This document shows, piece by piece, positions 11,314 through 23,182 of a DNA stretch of 64,000 nucleotides; position 1 is the stretch's first letter, and each line of letters starts with the position of its first letter. Where the stretch lies: contig NC_068575.1 of NCBI RefSeq assembly GCF_025698545.1, positions 56,615,980 through 56,679,979 of the forward strand. The letters are read 5' to 3'. Source of the DNA: Gossypium raimondii. Its lineage: Eukaryota > Streptophyta > Magnoliopsida > Malvales > Malvaceae. The position numbers were made by a program, and so were the translations under genes. The notes beneath the pieces are model-generated. The model ran no database searches and was not told where the DNA came from. It worked only from the letters and a program-made list of their open reading frames with translations.

Positions 11314-13125
11314 GTTTAAAATTTCAAATTTGTAACTATTGATTTAATGAATGCATGACTTAAGGAAATGAGCATTAGCCGTTATTTAGATGACATCATT
11401 TTTAAGCGTTACAATGATGTGTGGGTCATGAGTCTTCTTGTATTTGGCCAAGAGTGTTGCTAATATCAATAAACATGTGTTGATGGTGCATGAAGCGATT
11501 GCCATATATATATAGAGAGCTCTCATTTCGTTCTCCTCATTTCTACAATCTCTCTAAAGTTTTTTTTATTATCAAACTTTAATTCTTTCTCTACAACTTT
11601 TTTTTCAAGTACTTTTATTCTTTCTTATTCATTTAATGCTTGAAGTTGCCCAAAGCATTATGAGTTGCTTGGGATGTTTTTGTTAGGTGAGTGTCTTCAT
11701 TCGTTTCTCTCTTTTCTTACCTTGTTTTTTTCCATGTTGTGTGTTTTGCTCGAGTTACTTTAATTGGCAACCAAGGTAAAGGTGAGGTTGCTAGTAAGGG
11801 TAATAGTAAAAGCAAGGTTGATGGGAGTAGGGAAAGAAAAGGCCTCTAAACATTCTTATCAGGGGTGAAGTTAGAAAAAGATATTGGGGGGGGGGCGAAA
11901 TTAAGTTTTATATTTTTACAATAGCAAAAATGTAATTTCATCATTTTAATAATTTATATTCTTTATAATTTTTAAATAATTAAATAAAAATTTATCTTTA
12001 GGGGACAAAGAGTCATTTTATCATTACTAATTTAAAATTTTATAAATTTTAAAAAGATTAGAAGAGAAAATTTTCATTTTAGGGTCATTGACTATTAACA
12101 TAAGGGCCAATTAACTTTTGGGTACCAATTGAGGACACAATTGGATCACTAAAACTTTTATTTTGACCCTTTAACCAAAAATAATATATATTAAAGATAT
12201 AAATATTATTATAAGGATATAATTTTATATTTACTTTAATTTTTAAAATTTCAAATTAAGTTGAATTAACTTATAATATTAAACATTACCAAGTCATTTT
12301 AAACATATATCTCATAAAAGATGATGGTAACTATAATAACAACTTTTAAAATGAGAATCATGAGAACCAAATGGTGTTAGCATTAGATCAAAATAAATGG
12401 TTCTAAGTCTTAGATTTTGTATTTATCTTACCTTAATAACACCCAATTTTTCTCTTTTCACTCTGTAATTGAAGTCTCGAGATAATCTTTACTTTCAAAT
12501 ATTTTTAAGGAAAATTATTATATGATTAATCAAGTTCTGCATTAAATATTTAATTTTCTTAATTGAAAAAGATGATCTAAAATTAAAATACGAAATGAAT
12601 TGAAAGTTTGTTTTATTTCAAAAGGTCAGCTCCTACAGAGTTGTTCATCCACAGCCTTTTTTGTTGAAACCCATATATTCAAAAATGTTGGGGATCAAAC
12701 CGTGGATGGATTTTGTTTCTTTTGAACGGCATTTGAATTTTTATTTTATGATTAAGGTGCAAGTGTGCACACGCAACTTGCTAGTCAATATCATTTCTCA
12801 ATTAAACGGGATAATGATGCTTAAGCATATGGCTAATTTGTGTTAAGAATCTGATGAAACCAAAACCAAAGGCCCTTTAATAAAGCGCAAAAGAATAAAA
12901 AAGTCTAAATCAATCGTCCATGATTGGATACTTGGATTAGTTTTTAAACTTCCAACATTTATTTTCTCAACACCTCAACTTGTTTCCCAAACCTTACATA
13001 TTCAATAATTGAACATTTTAGCAAAAGTACATGAATAGTTTGGATGAAATGTCATGTAGTTTAGAGGAAATTTTTCGTAGCTTAGGTCAAATCATGTATT
13101 TATTGATGAATTCATTTGTTGTAAG
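11314..13125. other. Intergenic with promoter-like stretch
   Basis: At 11504-11515 a TATATATATAG is followed by a pyrimidine-rich leader-like stretch and, near 11690, a splice-like TTAGGTGAGT; no convincing reading frame follows, so this may be a dead promoter or part of an unrecognised repeat. From about 11859 AGGGGTGAAGTTAG begins a block resembling one end of the 38-kb hAT-like MITE (inverted); its other end was not found. A run of ten G lies at 11886-11895. Confidence 0.35.
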
Positions 13126-13129
13126 TTGG

Positions 13130-13480
13130 AGCCTTGTTCAAAAAGTGGGGAGGGTTTGGGTAAAAATATAAGTTTAAAAAATGGGTTTAGACAAAATAAT
13201 AATAATGTTTGCTCGGGTAAGATTTTTTTGGCCCGGCTCAGGTTAAATTTGTCTAATTTTTTCACTATTGATTGCTGTCATTTTGCTATTATTTTATTAT
13301 TATTGTTTGGATATTGCATACTTTTGTTTTATTATTATTATTTTAAAGACATTTGCTTGTCAAGTATAAAGACTTTTTTTTAATATATTTTCAATTTGTT
13401 GGAAAACATTTATTTTAATATTTTTAACATATTCAATGTATTATATTTTATACAAAAAAGAACATAGGAGCTAGTCTTGA
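13130..13480 (-). repeat. Dispersed repeat, copy B
   Basis: Reverse-complement relative of the block at 958-1400, sharing the same series of motifs (see copy A). Part of it is open for 85 codons on the plus strand, but the product is low-complexity and not a gene. Confidence 0.5.
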
Positions 13481-15130
13481 ACAAAATTTTAGGCTCTAAA
13501 ATTTTAGATGAAGTGTAATTGTAATGTAAAAGTGTTATTTTGCGTTGCATTTGTAGCCTTAGTTATAAATTTCTTATCATAGCAATTAAATGAAGCAATG
13601 CCAACTATTTTTTGTTATCAAATGGCGTCCTTTTTCCTGTTATTGGCAGCTTTCACCTGAAAAATAAAAGAAAAGGTTACTCAGTATGAAGGATGAAAAA
13701 GACCTAATACCGTATTATCATTACAAAATGAAATTAAAGACGAGGGTTTTTCCTCGTAAGTATTAGAAACTGTTCGATTATGACTGTAATATGTTTATAC
13801 AAATTTCGTGATAGAAACTAATTAACAGAGACGTTTGGAGTTAGGATTACAGCACAAGCGATGCGTATGGATTAACTAAAACATAACTCAACTTAATGCA
13901 AAGTTTTCGCAATTAACTAGTTATTCCAATTTGGCATGGAAATTGGCATCCTTGACCTTGATTACGATATAAAGTTTTAATATAAACGCAGGGCTTTTGC
14001 GTGGAGTGGAGATATTTATATAGTTTTAGTAAAAACAGACTTAATTCAATCTTTCTTGGATCGATGAGTTATACAAACATGGTTTGGATAAGAACAACAT
14101 TCATATACTTGAGAAGTCACTTTGTAATTCAATTTAAATGCTGGTTTTTATTAATGCAACAAAACCTAGCATGCTGTTTGATATAATTCAACCAAAAATA
14201 ATGTGTTGGTATTATTTCTCTCTAATTATTACAGAAACGTGAGTCGAATGCTAAATAATTTTATTGGCCAATTTGTCAAATGTCAAGCCCCAGCCATTTA
14301 AATAAATTGAGAGATGAAACACAAAGTCTAACAAATTGAACTTTTAGACCAGAGATGAGTCTTAAGGGAAGATGGGGTAAGGCAGGTAAGTCAAAGACGA
14401 CTTTGAACCTTTCCTCACTATTTTATTTGCTTTTAAATTATATTACCTTTAAATTGTTTTCGCATCTCTTTTATTAAAAAAACCCCTAATTTTAAAATAA
14501 AAATTTAAGCATATATATTAAAATTAGAAGGGTTGGTTCTGTCTGCTTGGCTCAATCAACCCAGCCCGCTTTGTGTTTTTCAACCTTATATTTAGTAATT
14601 TTATAATTTATAATTAAATACAATAAATAATAATCTTTTTATCTTTTTTGAATAATAAAATGAAGGTATTAGCCAACTTAAGCTTTACTTACTACTTTAC
14701 CAGCATGAATATGAAAATTTTATTAACATCCCATACTTAAAACCAATTTGTACACAAAATATATAATAGAATCCATTGAAATTAAGGACCCGTTCCATGG
14801 TATTGAGAGGCTACATGCAGCCAAGCCAATTACGTAATCAGAAATACAAACAATCTGACTTTTCATCGTCATAATTGATGACAGGTCGCTCTAGGTAAGG
14901 AAGGGAAGGATTGTTACCTAGTTGTCCGTCCAATATATACTGCATTTGCTTGTAATTCAGAAGGTCAATGCACACTGTTTTTTTTCTCTCTTTTACTTTC
15001 TTCAAATAATATGTACTTGATAGAAAAAGGCAGCCATCAAATTTTATTTCGCTTACAAACCAGCCATCATACAGTTTTGTACTAGTTACTGCTAGCTGAA
15101 ACAAAAAACATTTTAGACTTTTCAGTACCC
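13481..15130. other. Intergenic, upstream of PME gene
   Basis: AT-rich with no supported gene or repeat family. The last few hundred bases are presumably the promoter of the pectin methylesterase gene. Confidence 0.4.
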
Positions 15131-15137
15131 CAAACAT

Positions 15138-15147
15138 CTATATAAAG
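15138..15147 (+). promoter_or_regulatory. TATA box of PME gene
   Basis: CTATATAAAG about 90 bases before the ATG at 15237, in a clean position for a TATA box with a short leader. Confidence 0.65.
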
Positions 15148-15236
15148 AGACCCAGAGACAGGGCACTCATATCCCACAATAAACCCCAATTAAACCTTTC
15201 GAAACCTATTACAATTCACACATTGGTGAGCCATCC

Positions 15237-17981
15237 ATGGCATTGGCACGTCTTCAAATCCTCGTAGCACTTTCCTTGGTGCCTTTTTTTCTTTTTCCGG
15301 TTGCTTTAGGATATAGGGCTAATGATGTGAGATCATGGTGCAGGAAAACTCCTAACCCACAGCCGTGCGAGTATTTTTTGAGCCATGATCCCAAAAACAC
15401 CCCAATCAAAGATGAGTCCCAATTTTTCAAAATCTCCATGCACCTCGCTCTAGAGCGTGCCGCACGAGCAGAAAGTAACACGCATTCATTGGGCCCTAAG
15501 TGCCGGAATGGACGTGAAAAGGCTGCATGGTCCGATTGCGTAAACCTGTATGAGTTAACCATCCTTCGTCTCAACAGAACTGTTGATTCCGGCACCAATC
15601 TCAATAAGGATGATGCTCAAACATGGCTCAGCACGGCTTTAACCAATCTCGAAACATGCCGGACCGGGTTTATGGAACTCGGGGTCCCGGATTATCTTCT
15701 TCCCATGATGTCTAACAACGTTTCCCAGTTAATTAGTAACACCCTGGCTCTCAACAAGGAACCTTACAAGGAACCAACCTACAAAGATGGGTTCCCGACA
15801 TGGGTGAAACCCGGTGACAGGAAGCTGTTGCAGTCGTCGTCGCCAGCTTCTACGGCGAATATCATCGTGGCCCAAGATGGTTCAGGGAATTATAAGACGA
15901 TAAAAGACGCTATATCCGCTGCTTCGAAGCGGTCCGGAAGTGGAAGGTATGTGATATACGTTAAGGCAGGCACATACAAGGAAAACGTTGAGATAGGAAG
16001 CAAGCTGAAAAACATCATGATGGTGGGCGATGGTATAGGGAAAACTATAATCACAGGGAGCAAAAGCGTCGGAGGAGGATCCACAACGTTCAATTCAGCC
16101 ACCGTTGGTGAGTAAACTTTTGGCATTTCGCATGATTTTCTTACAAGTGCCGTGGGATGGGAGTGTAGCTTGCAAGAAAAGGCAGCCAATAGTAGCAGGG
16201 AAAACATCTTGCTAGTTACTAGGTTTAGACTGGGTACCAACTAGACAACTAGTATAATAAATAAAATCGATCAGTTTAGCTGTCTTCTAAAGACAACTGA
16301 GATAAAAATATTATTAAATAAGATAATTTTAAATTTTTTAAAAGATTTTTTAGTAAAAAACAGAAATAAAAAATTTTAATTTTTCCTCAAAAATACTTTT
16401 TAATCTAAAAACATTTTTAAGAAGTAATACTAAAATAAATCATTAGTTTAATATATAATTAGATAATTTTACAACAAATAAACATGCCGGGCTTACACAA
16501 ATCAATGATAATAATAGATGTATTAATAAGAAATTGACTAAACCCTAATTCAATTCAATGAAACATAACTTAAATATAGCTTAGTAGTAGTACATACATA
16601 AAAGTAATAGTAGTAGTGTTAACAAGCCTAAAAGTCTAAAATTAATGAGGCACCTAATTTTGTTCAACTATTATTTTCTTATGAAAAATATATGTATTTA
16701 AGATACAATTATAAATATCGCATCAATTATTTTATAAGTGTAAAATTATAAATAGTTCTAAATATCATATCAAAAATTATACAGCATAATTACCAAATAA
16801 CATATCACATATATGCATTGATAACTAATTAACAATAAATAAATATATATATATATATATATATATACTTAATTTTATATATCAAGTTAGACTAGGATAA
16901 GTAGCAAAAACATAGTAAAATTACTACCAGTACTGAATTATTTTTCTTTTGAAGAAGAAACTTTGCATATAATTTTAGTAATAAACTTTTGAATGTTGTG
17001 AAACTTATTTGTTGGTTATTTCATATGAATATAAACACTTCATAAACTATATATTAATAAATATAATTTTACATTTAAAAATCTAAATGAAAATTTTGGA
17101 AGTGAAAGTGACATGTATTACCTTTCAATTTCATAGTCAAGGAAAGGATTTTAAAACTATAACAGCATGAAATCATCAATTTGATTGATGTGATAGGATG
17201 ATTTCTTCAATTTCTAGATTGAAAATAAAAGGTTAACTTACGTTGGTTTTTATTATTTTAATTTGTTTTTTTATAATAATGTCGAATATCAGCCGTTGTT
17301 GGAGATGGGTTCATTGCTCGTGGCATTACGTTCAGAAACACCGCTGGTCCTACTAACCATCAGGCAGTGGCTCTACGTTCAGGCTCCGATCTCTCGGTGT
17401 TCTACAAATGCAGCTTCGAAGGGTACCAAGACACTCTTTACGTCCATTCCGAAAGGCAATTTTACAGAGAATGTGACATCTACGGGACCGTTGATTGGAT
17501 ATTCGGCAACGCAGCCGTTGTGTTTCAAAACTGCAACATATACGCACGCAATCCCCCTAATAAGACCAACACGGTGACGGCTCAAGGCCGGACCGACCCA
17601 AACCAGAACACTGGAATTATAATCCACAACTCCAGAGTTACAGCAGCTTCCGATTTGAAGCCAGTGCAAAGCTCGGTGAAAACATATCTAGGGAGGCCAT
17701 GGAAACAATATTCGAGGACGGTTTTCATGAAAACGTATCTGGATAGCTTGATTAACCCGGCCGGCTGGATGGAATGGGATGGTAATTTTGCACTTAAGAC
17801 GCTGTATTATGCGGAGTATATGAACACTGGCCCCGGTTCATCCACGTCTAATAGAGTCAAATGGGGAGGCTACCATGTTCTTAAGAGCGCAAGCGAGGTG
17901 TCAAAGTTCACCGTCGGTAACTTTCTGGCTGGGAATTCTTGGTTGCCGAGCACCGGTGTGCCTTTCACTTCAGGGCTTTAA
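15237..17981 (+). CDS. Type-I pectin methylesterase (pro-PMEI + PME)
   Basis: Two exons: 15237-16107 and 17293-17981. The join falls after the first base of an alanine codon (G|GTGAGT...CAG|CC), giving 519 residues. Residues 1-25 are a signal peptide. About 30-170 is the PMEI-like pro-region with C35, C44, C101 and C141. D194-R-K-L-L is the subtilase processing motif. From about 206 comes the PME domain (Pfam PF01095): Q315 in QAVAL, Q336-D337 in GYQDTL, D358 in DWIFGN, and R425/W427 in LGRPW, so the catalytic set (two Asp, Arg, Gln) is complete. The enzyme removes methyl esters from homogalacturonan in the cell wall; the pro-region normally keeps it inactive until cleavage in the Golgi. Exon count and length are typical of plant type-I PMEs. 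A PMEI-like gene lies upstream on the same strand. Confidence 0.95.
16108..17292 (+). other. PME intron, AT-rich, with (TA)n
   Basis: A 1185-base intron starting GTGAGT and ending ATATCAG. It is strongly AT-rich and contains a (TA)n microsatellite at about 16843-16867. No coding content. Confidence 0.85.
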
Positions 17982-18130
17982 TTTGTTGCGGTTTCATAGT
18001 TAATTTAATTGCTTGTAAAATAAGTAACAGGGTTTAATAGGGTTAAGGCTGTATAAACCCTCAATATGCTACTTTCATACAGGGTTGCCATCGATTCTTT
18101 GTGTAACGTTGTAAAATCTTTGTTAATGAA

Positions 18131-18137
18131 TAATAAA
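18131..18137 (+). terminator. Poly(A) signal of PME gene
   Basis: AATAAAG about 150 bases after the stop codon, within the T-rich 3' region; the likely polyadenylation signal. Confidence 0.5.
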
Positions 18138-18149
18138 GTTGAATTTCAT

Positions 18150-19967
18150 CCATTGCGTTCGTACTGTACGGTTATATAGATATAGATTCCCGTGGTTGGG
18201 ATGTTCAATGGTGTGGGTTAGTTAAGATATCAACATCATTACATCACGAACCAAAACAAATACTTGTTCAAAAGATGAGTTGGATTTGTCTGTAAGACAT
18301 AGCTAATAAAAACCATCTAACTAGATTAGGCTTTCGTTATTGTTTGGTTGGTTCATTTATGTTTGAAAATGACAACAGTTCGTTTTCAATCTACGACTTT
18401 TATGTTTTCTAGAAAACTCAAATATATTCCTTCACATTGCTTTGACATTAACCAACCCCCTTTTTTTAAAATTTTTCGCTACTTCTTTAATAAAAACTTG
18501 AACTGATTAAAGAGGGTCACGTAACTATTTCTATGTTGTTGTTTTTGTTTTCTTTTGATTTAAAAATATATTTATTTTTTAATCCTCTCTCTCCTCCTCC
18601 GCTTTCTTCTTCATCTTCGTATCCAACACATACACAAAAAACCCTAAAGGAAAACCAGTAAAAAGCGACATATCAATTTAAGCTAAAGCGAAATTCGAGC
18701 ATTCTAGATAATGGCGATAGAAAAACTTAAAAGAAAATTTTGAAAATTGAAAACAATCCAAACCAAAATATACTTCATTTTAATGTTGAAGTTTCGAGAT
18801 TGAAAAAAAGAGGGTTGAAAACAAGGGCGAAATCTAGACTCAAACAACCAAAGTGGCGGCCAACGGGGGCCATCCACCTGAAATCTAAATTTTTGGAGTT
18901 TGGTTAAAATTTAGAAAAAGAAATTAACTTAATTAAAAGGAATTTTAAAGATGACCGAATACCAGTATGTAGGTTAGTGGGTGGAAATTTCTTTTATTTT
19001 ATTTCTCCATCATTCACAAATTTGTTCAAAAGCATTTTAATATTTGAGGGAAGATAACATGATAATCTGGGAAGTGCGAATATTGAACCCAAAATAATAA
19101 AAATAAAAGGAAATTTGAATCATGAAATCCAAAAACAAAAAAATTCAGATTTCTTTTTTGTTTAATTATTTCATTTATTGAGAGAATTTGTATTTTATAA
19201 TTTTAAATTTTCTTTCTATTTTTATATATATGGGATAATATTTAATGCACCACCAATAAATCACTTTAAGTCATCTCAACAATAAGTAAAATAATAAAAT
19301 CTTTGAGGACTTGTAAATAAATATATATTAATAAGTTTGTTTAATATAATTCAAATAAATTAAATTTTTATTATTTTCATCTCTTTCCTTATATATCTAC
19401 ATAGCAAAACGTCTCAAATTTAAATTATTTCATTAATATTCAATCACAAAACAATTAGAATTAATTTTGGGATTTTTTCCCATCTCCTCTCCCACTTACA
19501 TCAATTTCTTTTCAAATTTAGAATTATTTTATTGATTTTCAATCATCAATAATAATTTATTCCTATGAAAATCCAAACTTATTAGTAAAACTAATGAAGA
19601 TCCACAAGTGAAGAACTATATAACTAATTTTTATTATATAGTTTTGACTTGTTTGATTAGTATCTAGCTTTTATATTTCTATCGGTTTAGTACCTATATC
19701 AATTTCATAAATAGACTGCAAGATCTTCTAGTTTTTGAAACAACAAACATTGGCATCCAACAAAGTCCAACTCCGATCATCTAGTCGAAATATTAATTAA
19801 AGAGATGAAAGAAATAAAAAAAATTTAATTACTTTTAATTATAATTAATTATATTTATTTATAAGTATTCAAAGACTTTATTATCTTAATTATTATTTAA
19901 TGTGGTTCATTGATGGGTATGGAACTAATGCATCAAACATTATCCCCATGTATATACATATATATAT
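18150..19967. other. Intergenic, AT-rich
   Basis: No gene supported. A pyrimidine-rich patch near 18585-18620 resembles a plant leader but is not followed by a coding frame. The right end is a TA microsatellite, which the 10.6-kb retrotransposon entered. Confidence 0.45.
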
Positions 19968-20316
19968 ATATATGAAATACCCTATTTTGGCCCGGGTCTA
20001 AAGGGCCCAAATTACAACGGGCCTATGTAGCCCAAAACCCGAAATAAGCAGAGGCCCAAAGCAATGGCCCAACACAATATCAGAAATCCTAGGGTTTCTG
20101 GGATGAGTCTTCTTGTATAGCCCACCTAGCTTTGCCCTCCGAATTTCAGCTGAATCTTCACCTGCATAGCAAATCAGCACAAAAAAGGAAGCAAAACAAT
20201 AATGGAAAGGAATCAAAGGATTGAGAATCAAATCAATGTAATGGAAAGAAATCAAAAGATTGAGAATAAAATCAATGTAAACAAGATTTTATTTCTATAT
20301 TTTTTTATTATTATGG

Positions 20317-20326
20317 CTATATAAAG
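20317..20326 (+). promoter_or_regulatory. LTR promoter TATA box (5' LTR)
   Basis: CTATATAAAG about 345 bases into the LTR; the same sequence sits at 28390-28399 in the 3' LTR. It predicts a short U3 and a long R-U5 for this family. Confidence 0.55.
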
Positions 20327-20899
20327 CCATTGAAACATTGTAAAAGGGAGGGGGACTGACAAGAGCGAGAAGGAAAATTTTCTTTTTTGAATACAAAGGT
20401 TTTTTTCTCTCTATATTACCTTGAGGATTATCGTTCTTTTATTTTTCATTGATACATAGATGTATATATATTTTTAGTTTCTTTATCTCTTTATTTATTT
20501 TTGCTTAAAATATAAAGAAAGGAGGAAAGGGATTACTCCTCAAGTTGGAATCGCCAGATTTGTGCCGTCTCTGTCGCAATCGGAGCATCGGTAAGAGTGA
20601 ACGGTGGCGTCAGGGGGCTGGGGTTAAAAACCCTAGTAGAGAGCCTTTGTTTTTTTTGTTTTCTTTTTTTTCTATGCTGCAAACAATATTTTTTTTTCTA
20701 AAAAACTGTTTTAAATCATGCTAGCGAAACGACACTGTTTTGGGGAGGCGGATTATTTCCGATTTGGCCCTCCATGTAATTCGCGTGTCGCGATTTCGCC
20801 CATTATTTTGCTTAAATTTCATTTATTTCTTGTTATTTTAGTTTTTTTTAACTATTTGTTTTTTGCAATTCGTTTTTTTAATTTTATTTTCTCATCTTC

Positions 20900-20921
20900 C
20901 TCATCATCATCATCATCATCA

Positions 20922-20955
<34 letters not shown>
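20900..20955 (+). repeat. (TCA)n(TTA)n microsatellite in 5' LTR
   Basis: A run of TCA triplets passing directly into TTA triplets. The same compound tract, slightly shorter, is at about 28958-29009 in the 3' LTR. Apparent histidine, serine or leucine runs read from it are not proteins. Confidence 0.9.
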
Positions 20956-21731
20956 GTACATACAAACATTTTTTATAATATATATACTTTTATATTTTTA
21001 ATTTCAAAAACTTGTTTTTACTTTTGTAAATATGTACACGTATACTTGTACATGTTTTCTTCATAGTTTTTTAATATTTTTAAATTAATTAATTTAATTA
21101 TTATCATTTTTTGTATATATGTAATTATCGTTTTATAATCTATATATGTATATAATTATTTTTTATATATATATGTACATATTATATTTTTTTCAATTAA
21201 TATTTTCTCATATTTATATATATACACATATTTATTTATTTTATTCAATTTTGATAATGTAGATATTATTTAATTATTTTTAATCTATAGATATTTTATA
21301 TGTACATGTATACATATTATTTTTTCAAATGAATGTTCTTTTATATTTATATATATACACGTATATATCTATTTTTATTTATTTATTTTTGAAAATGTTT
21401 AACTACCTATTTATTTTTTTACACAAATTTTATAATATATATATTTATATATTTCTTTTATAAATGCATTATATTTTATATGAATCTTATAGTCTATATC
21501 TTCATATAAATCCATGTATGTCTTGTATTCTCCATAACTTCAATGTACTTATTATAAGCACACTTTATATCCTTTATTTTTTATATTTTATAGTTTTGCT
21601 TATGTCTTTCACTTGTTTATTTATTTATTATTATGTTGTATATTTAATGTAACATCACATCATTTTTTACTCGATTTCAAACTTTTCAAAATTGAGATAG
21701 TGCTTGTATTTAGGATTTTCAAGGAAATTGA

Positions 21732-22163
21732 GCCCTAACGTATTGGGTTCCGATTTTCTTCGTTAAATCTAACAATCGAGCATTTCTCTTTAATTAAAAA
21801 AATAAGAACTCATTATTGGGAATTCAACACGTTGTGTCCTAACATATTGGATGTGACGCATTGATTTCTCGAAATGAAGATTTTTTAAAAATCATAAAGG
21901 AAATATTCCGAGTTTGGGATTTTAAAGGAATTGTGCCCTAACGTATTGGGTGTGATTTCTTAAATCTTGGATAAGCGGACTTTCTTTTAAAGTAAAAGAA
22001 ATATTCCGAGTTTGGGATTCTAAAGGAATAGTGCCCTAACGTATTGGGTGTGATTTCTTAAATCTTGGATAAGTGGATGTTCTTTTAAAGTTTTATTGTA
22101 TAAGTATTTTGGCCTAGTTCATTTTTGGGGGAAAATTAGAATGTTGTGCCCTAACGCATTGGG
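21732..22163 (+). repeat. CCTAACGTATTGGG motif array in 5' LTR
   Basis: Five copies of a near-palindromic core, CCCTAACGTATTGGG or a one- to two-base variant, at about 21733, 21836, 21936, 22034 and 22149, spaced roughly 100 bases, each followed by a GTGATTTC-like tail in the central copies. The matching array in the 3' LTR is at about 29780-30215. Similar motifs occur in Ogre-like LTRs, as far as I remember. Confidence 0.75.
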
Positions 22164-22486
22164 TGTGGTATCTTCTTTCTCTGAAATAATAAGGGTCTTA
22201 ATACGTAGCCTTTTAAGTTTTGCTAAGGATTACGTTTTTCCAAATTCTCGACCTTAAGACACTAATTAATTAACTAGGTACCAATTTTGGGCGTTACGAG
22301 GGTGCTAATCCTTCCTCGTACGTAACTGACTCCCGGATCCGTTTTTCTAAAACTCGTAGACCAAAGCCATTTTTTTAGGTGATCCAATCACACCTTACTA
22401 AAAGATTGGTGGCGACTCCCAATTTTCATTTTTAAAAGTCGACAACCTAAAATATTTTATTTTTCAAAAAAATGGTTTCGACAGCT

Positions 22487-22504
22487 TGGCGACTTCACTT
22501 GGGA
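22487..22504 (+). other. Primer-binding site
   Basis: TGGCGACTTCACTTGGGA begins three bases after the 5' LTR. It starts with TGG, the complement of a tRNA CCA end. Tat/Ogre elements use a tRNA-Arg-type site of this look; which tRNA pairs here was not checked. Confidence 0.65.
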
Positions 22505-23182
22505 AAATTTTTTTTTAAAAAGAGAGTCGAGCCACAAAGTTGATTAATTTTTGTCTTATGGTCGAGAAAATATTTTTTTAAACAAACTCATGACATCCTT
22601 TTGCATTCATTATCTACTTGTTCAAACATTGTTTGCACTATACATTTCATGAGTTGAGCAATGTTACCCTTTTAAGTGGGAGTGAAAAACTATGCCTTCG
22701 TGAGGTTTTTACCTCCGTGTAGGATAGTGGATTGCTTTCGGGATACATCCGTACCTATGTCTTCGTGAGATTTTTTCATCTCCGTGCAGCCATAGGAAAA
22801 TGTATTCCCCTGAACTGAACTCGGTCCATATGAGCCTATAATGGGTGAGGATTGAGGAATCACGGTTCGTACCTTTACTCTAGAAGCCAAACTTCATATA
22901 ATTAACCTTAGGAATCCACCCTAGGTAGAATTATACTAAACCCTAGTAGATATCCAATTAGGGATCTTTACTATTTCTTGATTATATCTTGTGTTTCTAT
23001 GTTATACTGACTTTTGGTGTTTTATTTGCATGACATGGCATTTCATTTCATGCATTGCATTGTTTCATATGCATTAATAAATATATTAAGGGATTCTAAT
23101 TAATCTAAATTACTCATCAGTTAATCTGGAAACCAATCAAGCTATCAAACACTGCTACGGAACTCGATCCAAAACTAGAGAC
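22505..23182 (+). other. Retrotransposon leader
   Basis: Untranslated leader between primer-binding site and gag. Two imperfect copies of a CTTCGTGAG...TTT...ATCTCCGTG phrase occur around 22695 and 22757. No frame is supported. Confidence 0.5.

Larger units (their letters stand above)
19973..22483 (+). repeat. 5' LTR of the 10.6-kb element
   Basis: Starts TGAAATACCC and ends TTTCGACA. The third base differs from the other LTR (TGTAATACCC), a point change near the terminus. It contains a TATA box (20317-20326), a (TCA)n(TTA)n microsatellite at about 20900-20955, and about five copies of a CCTAACGTATTGGG motif near the right end. No coding frame of its own. Confidence 0.93.

Noticed and set aside
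20718-21066. Frames with Ser, Leu, His or Tyr runs in the LTRs
   Set aside because: They are translations of the (TCA)n(TTA)n microsatellite; the same occurs in the other LTR.
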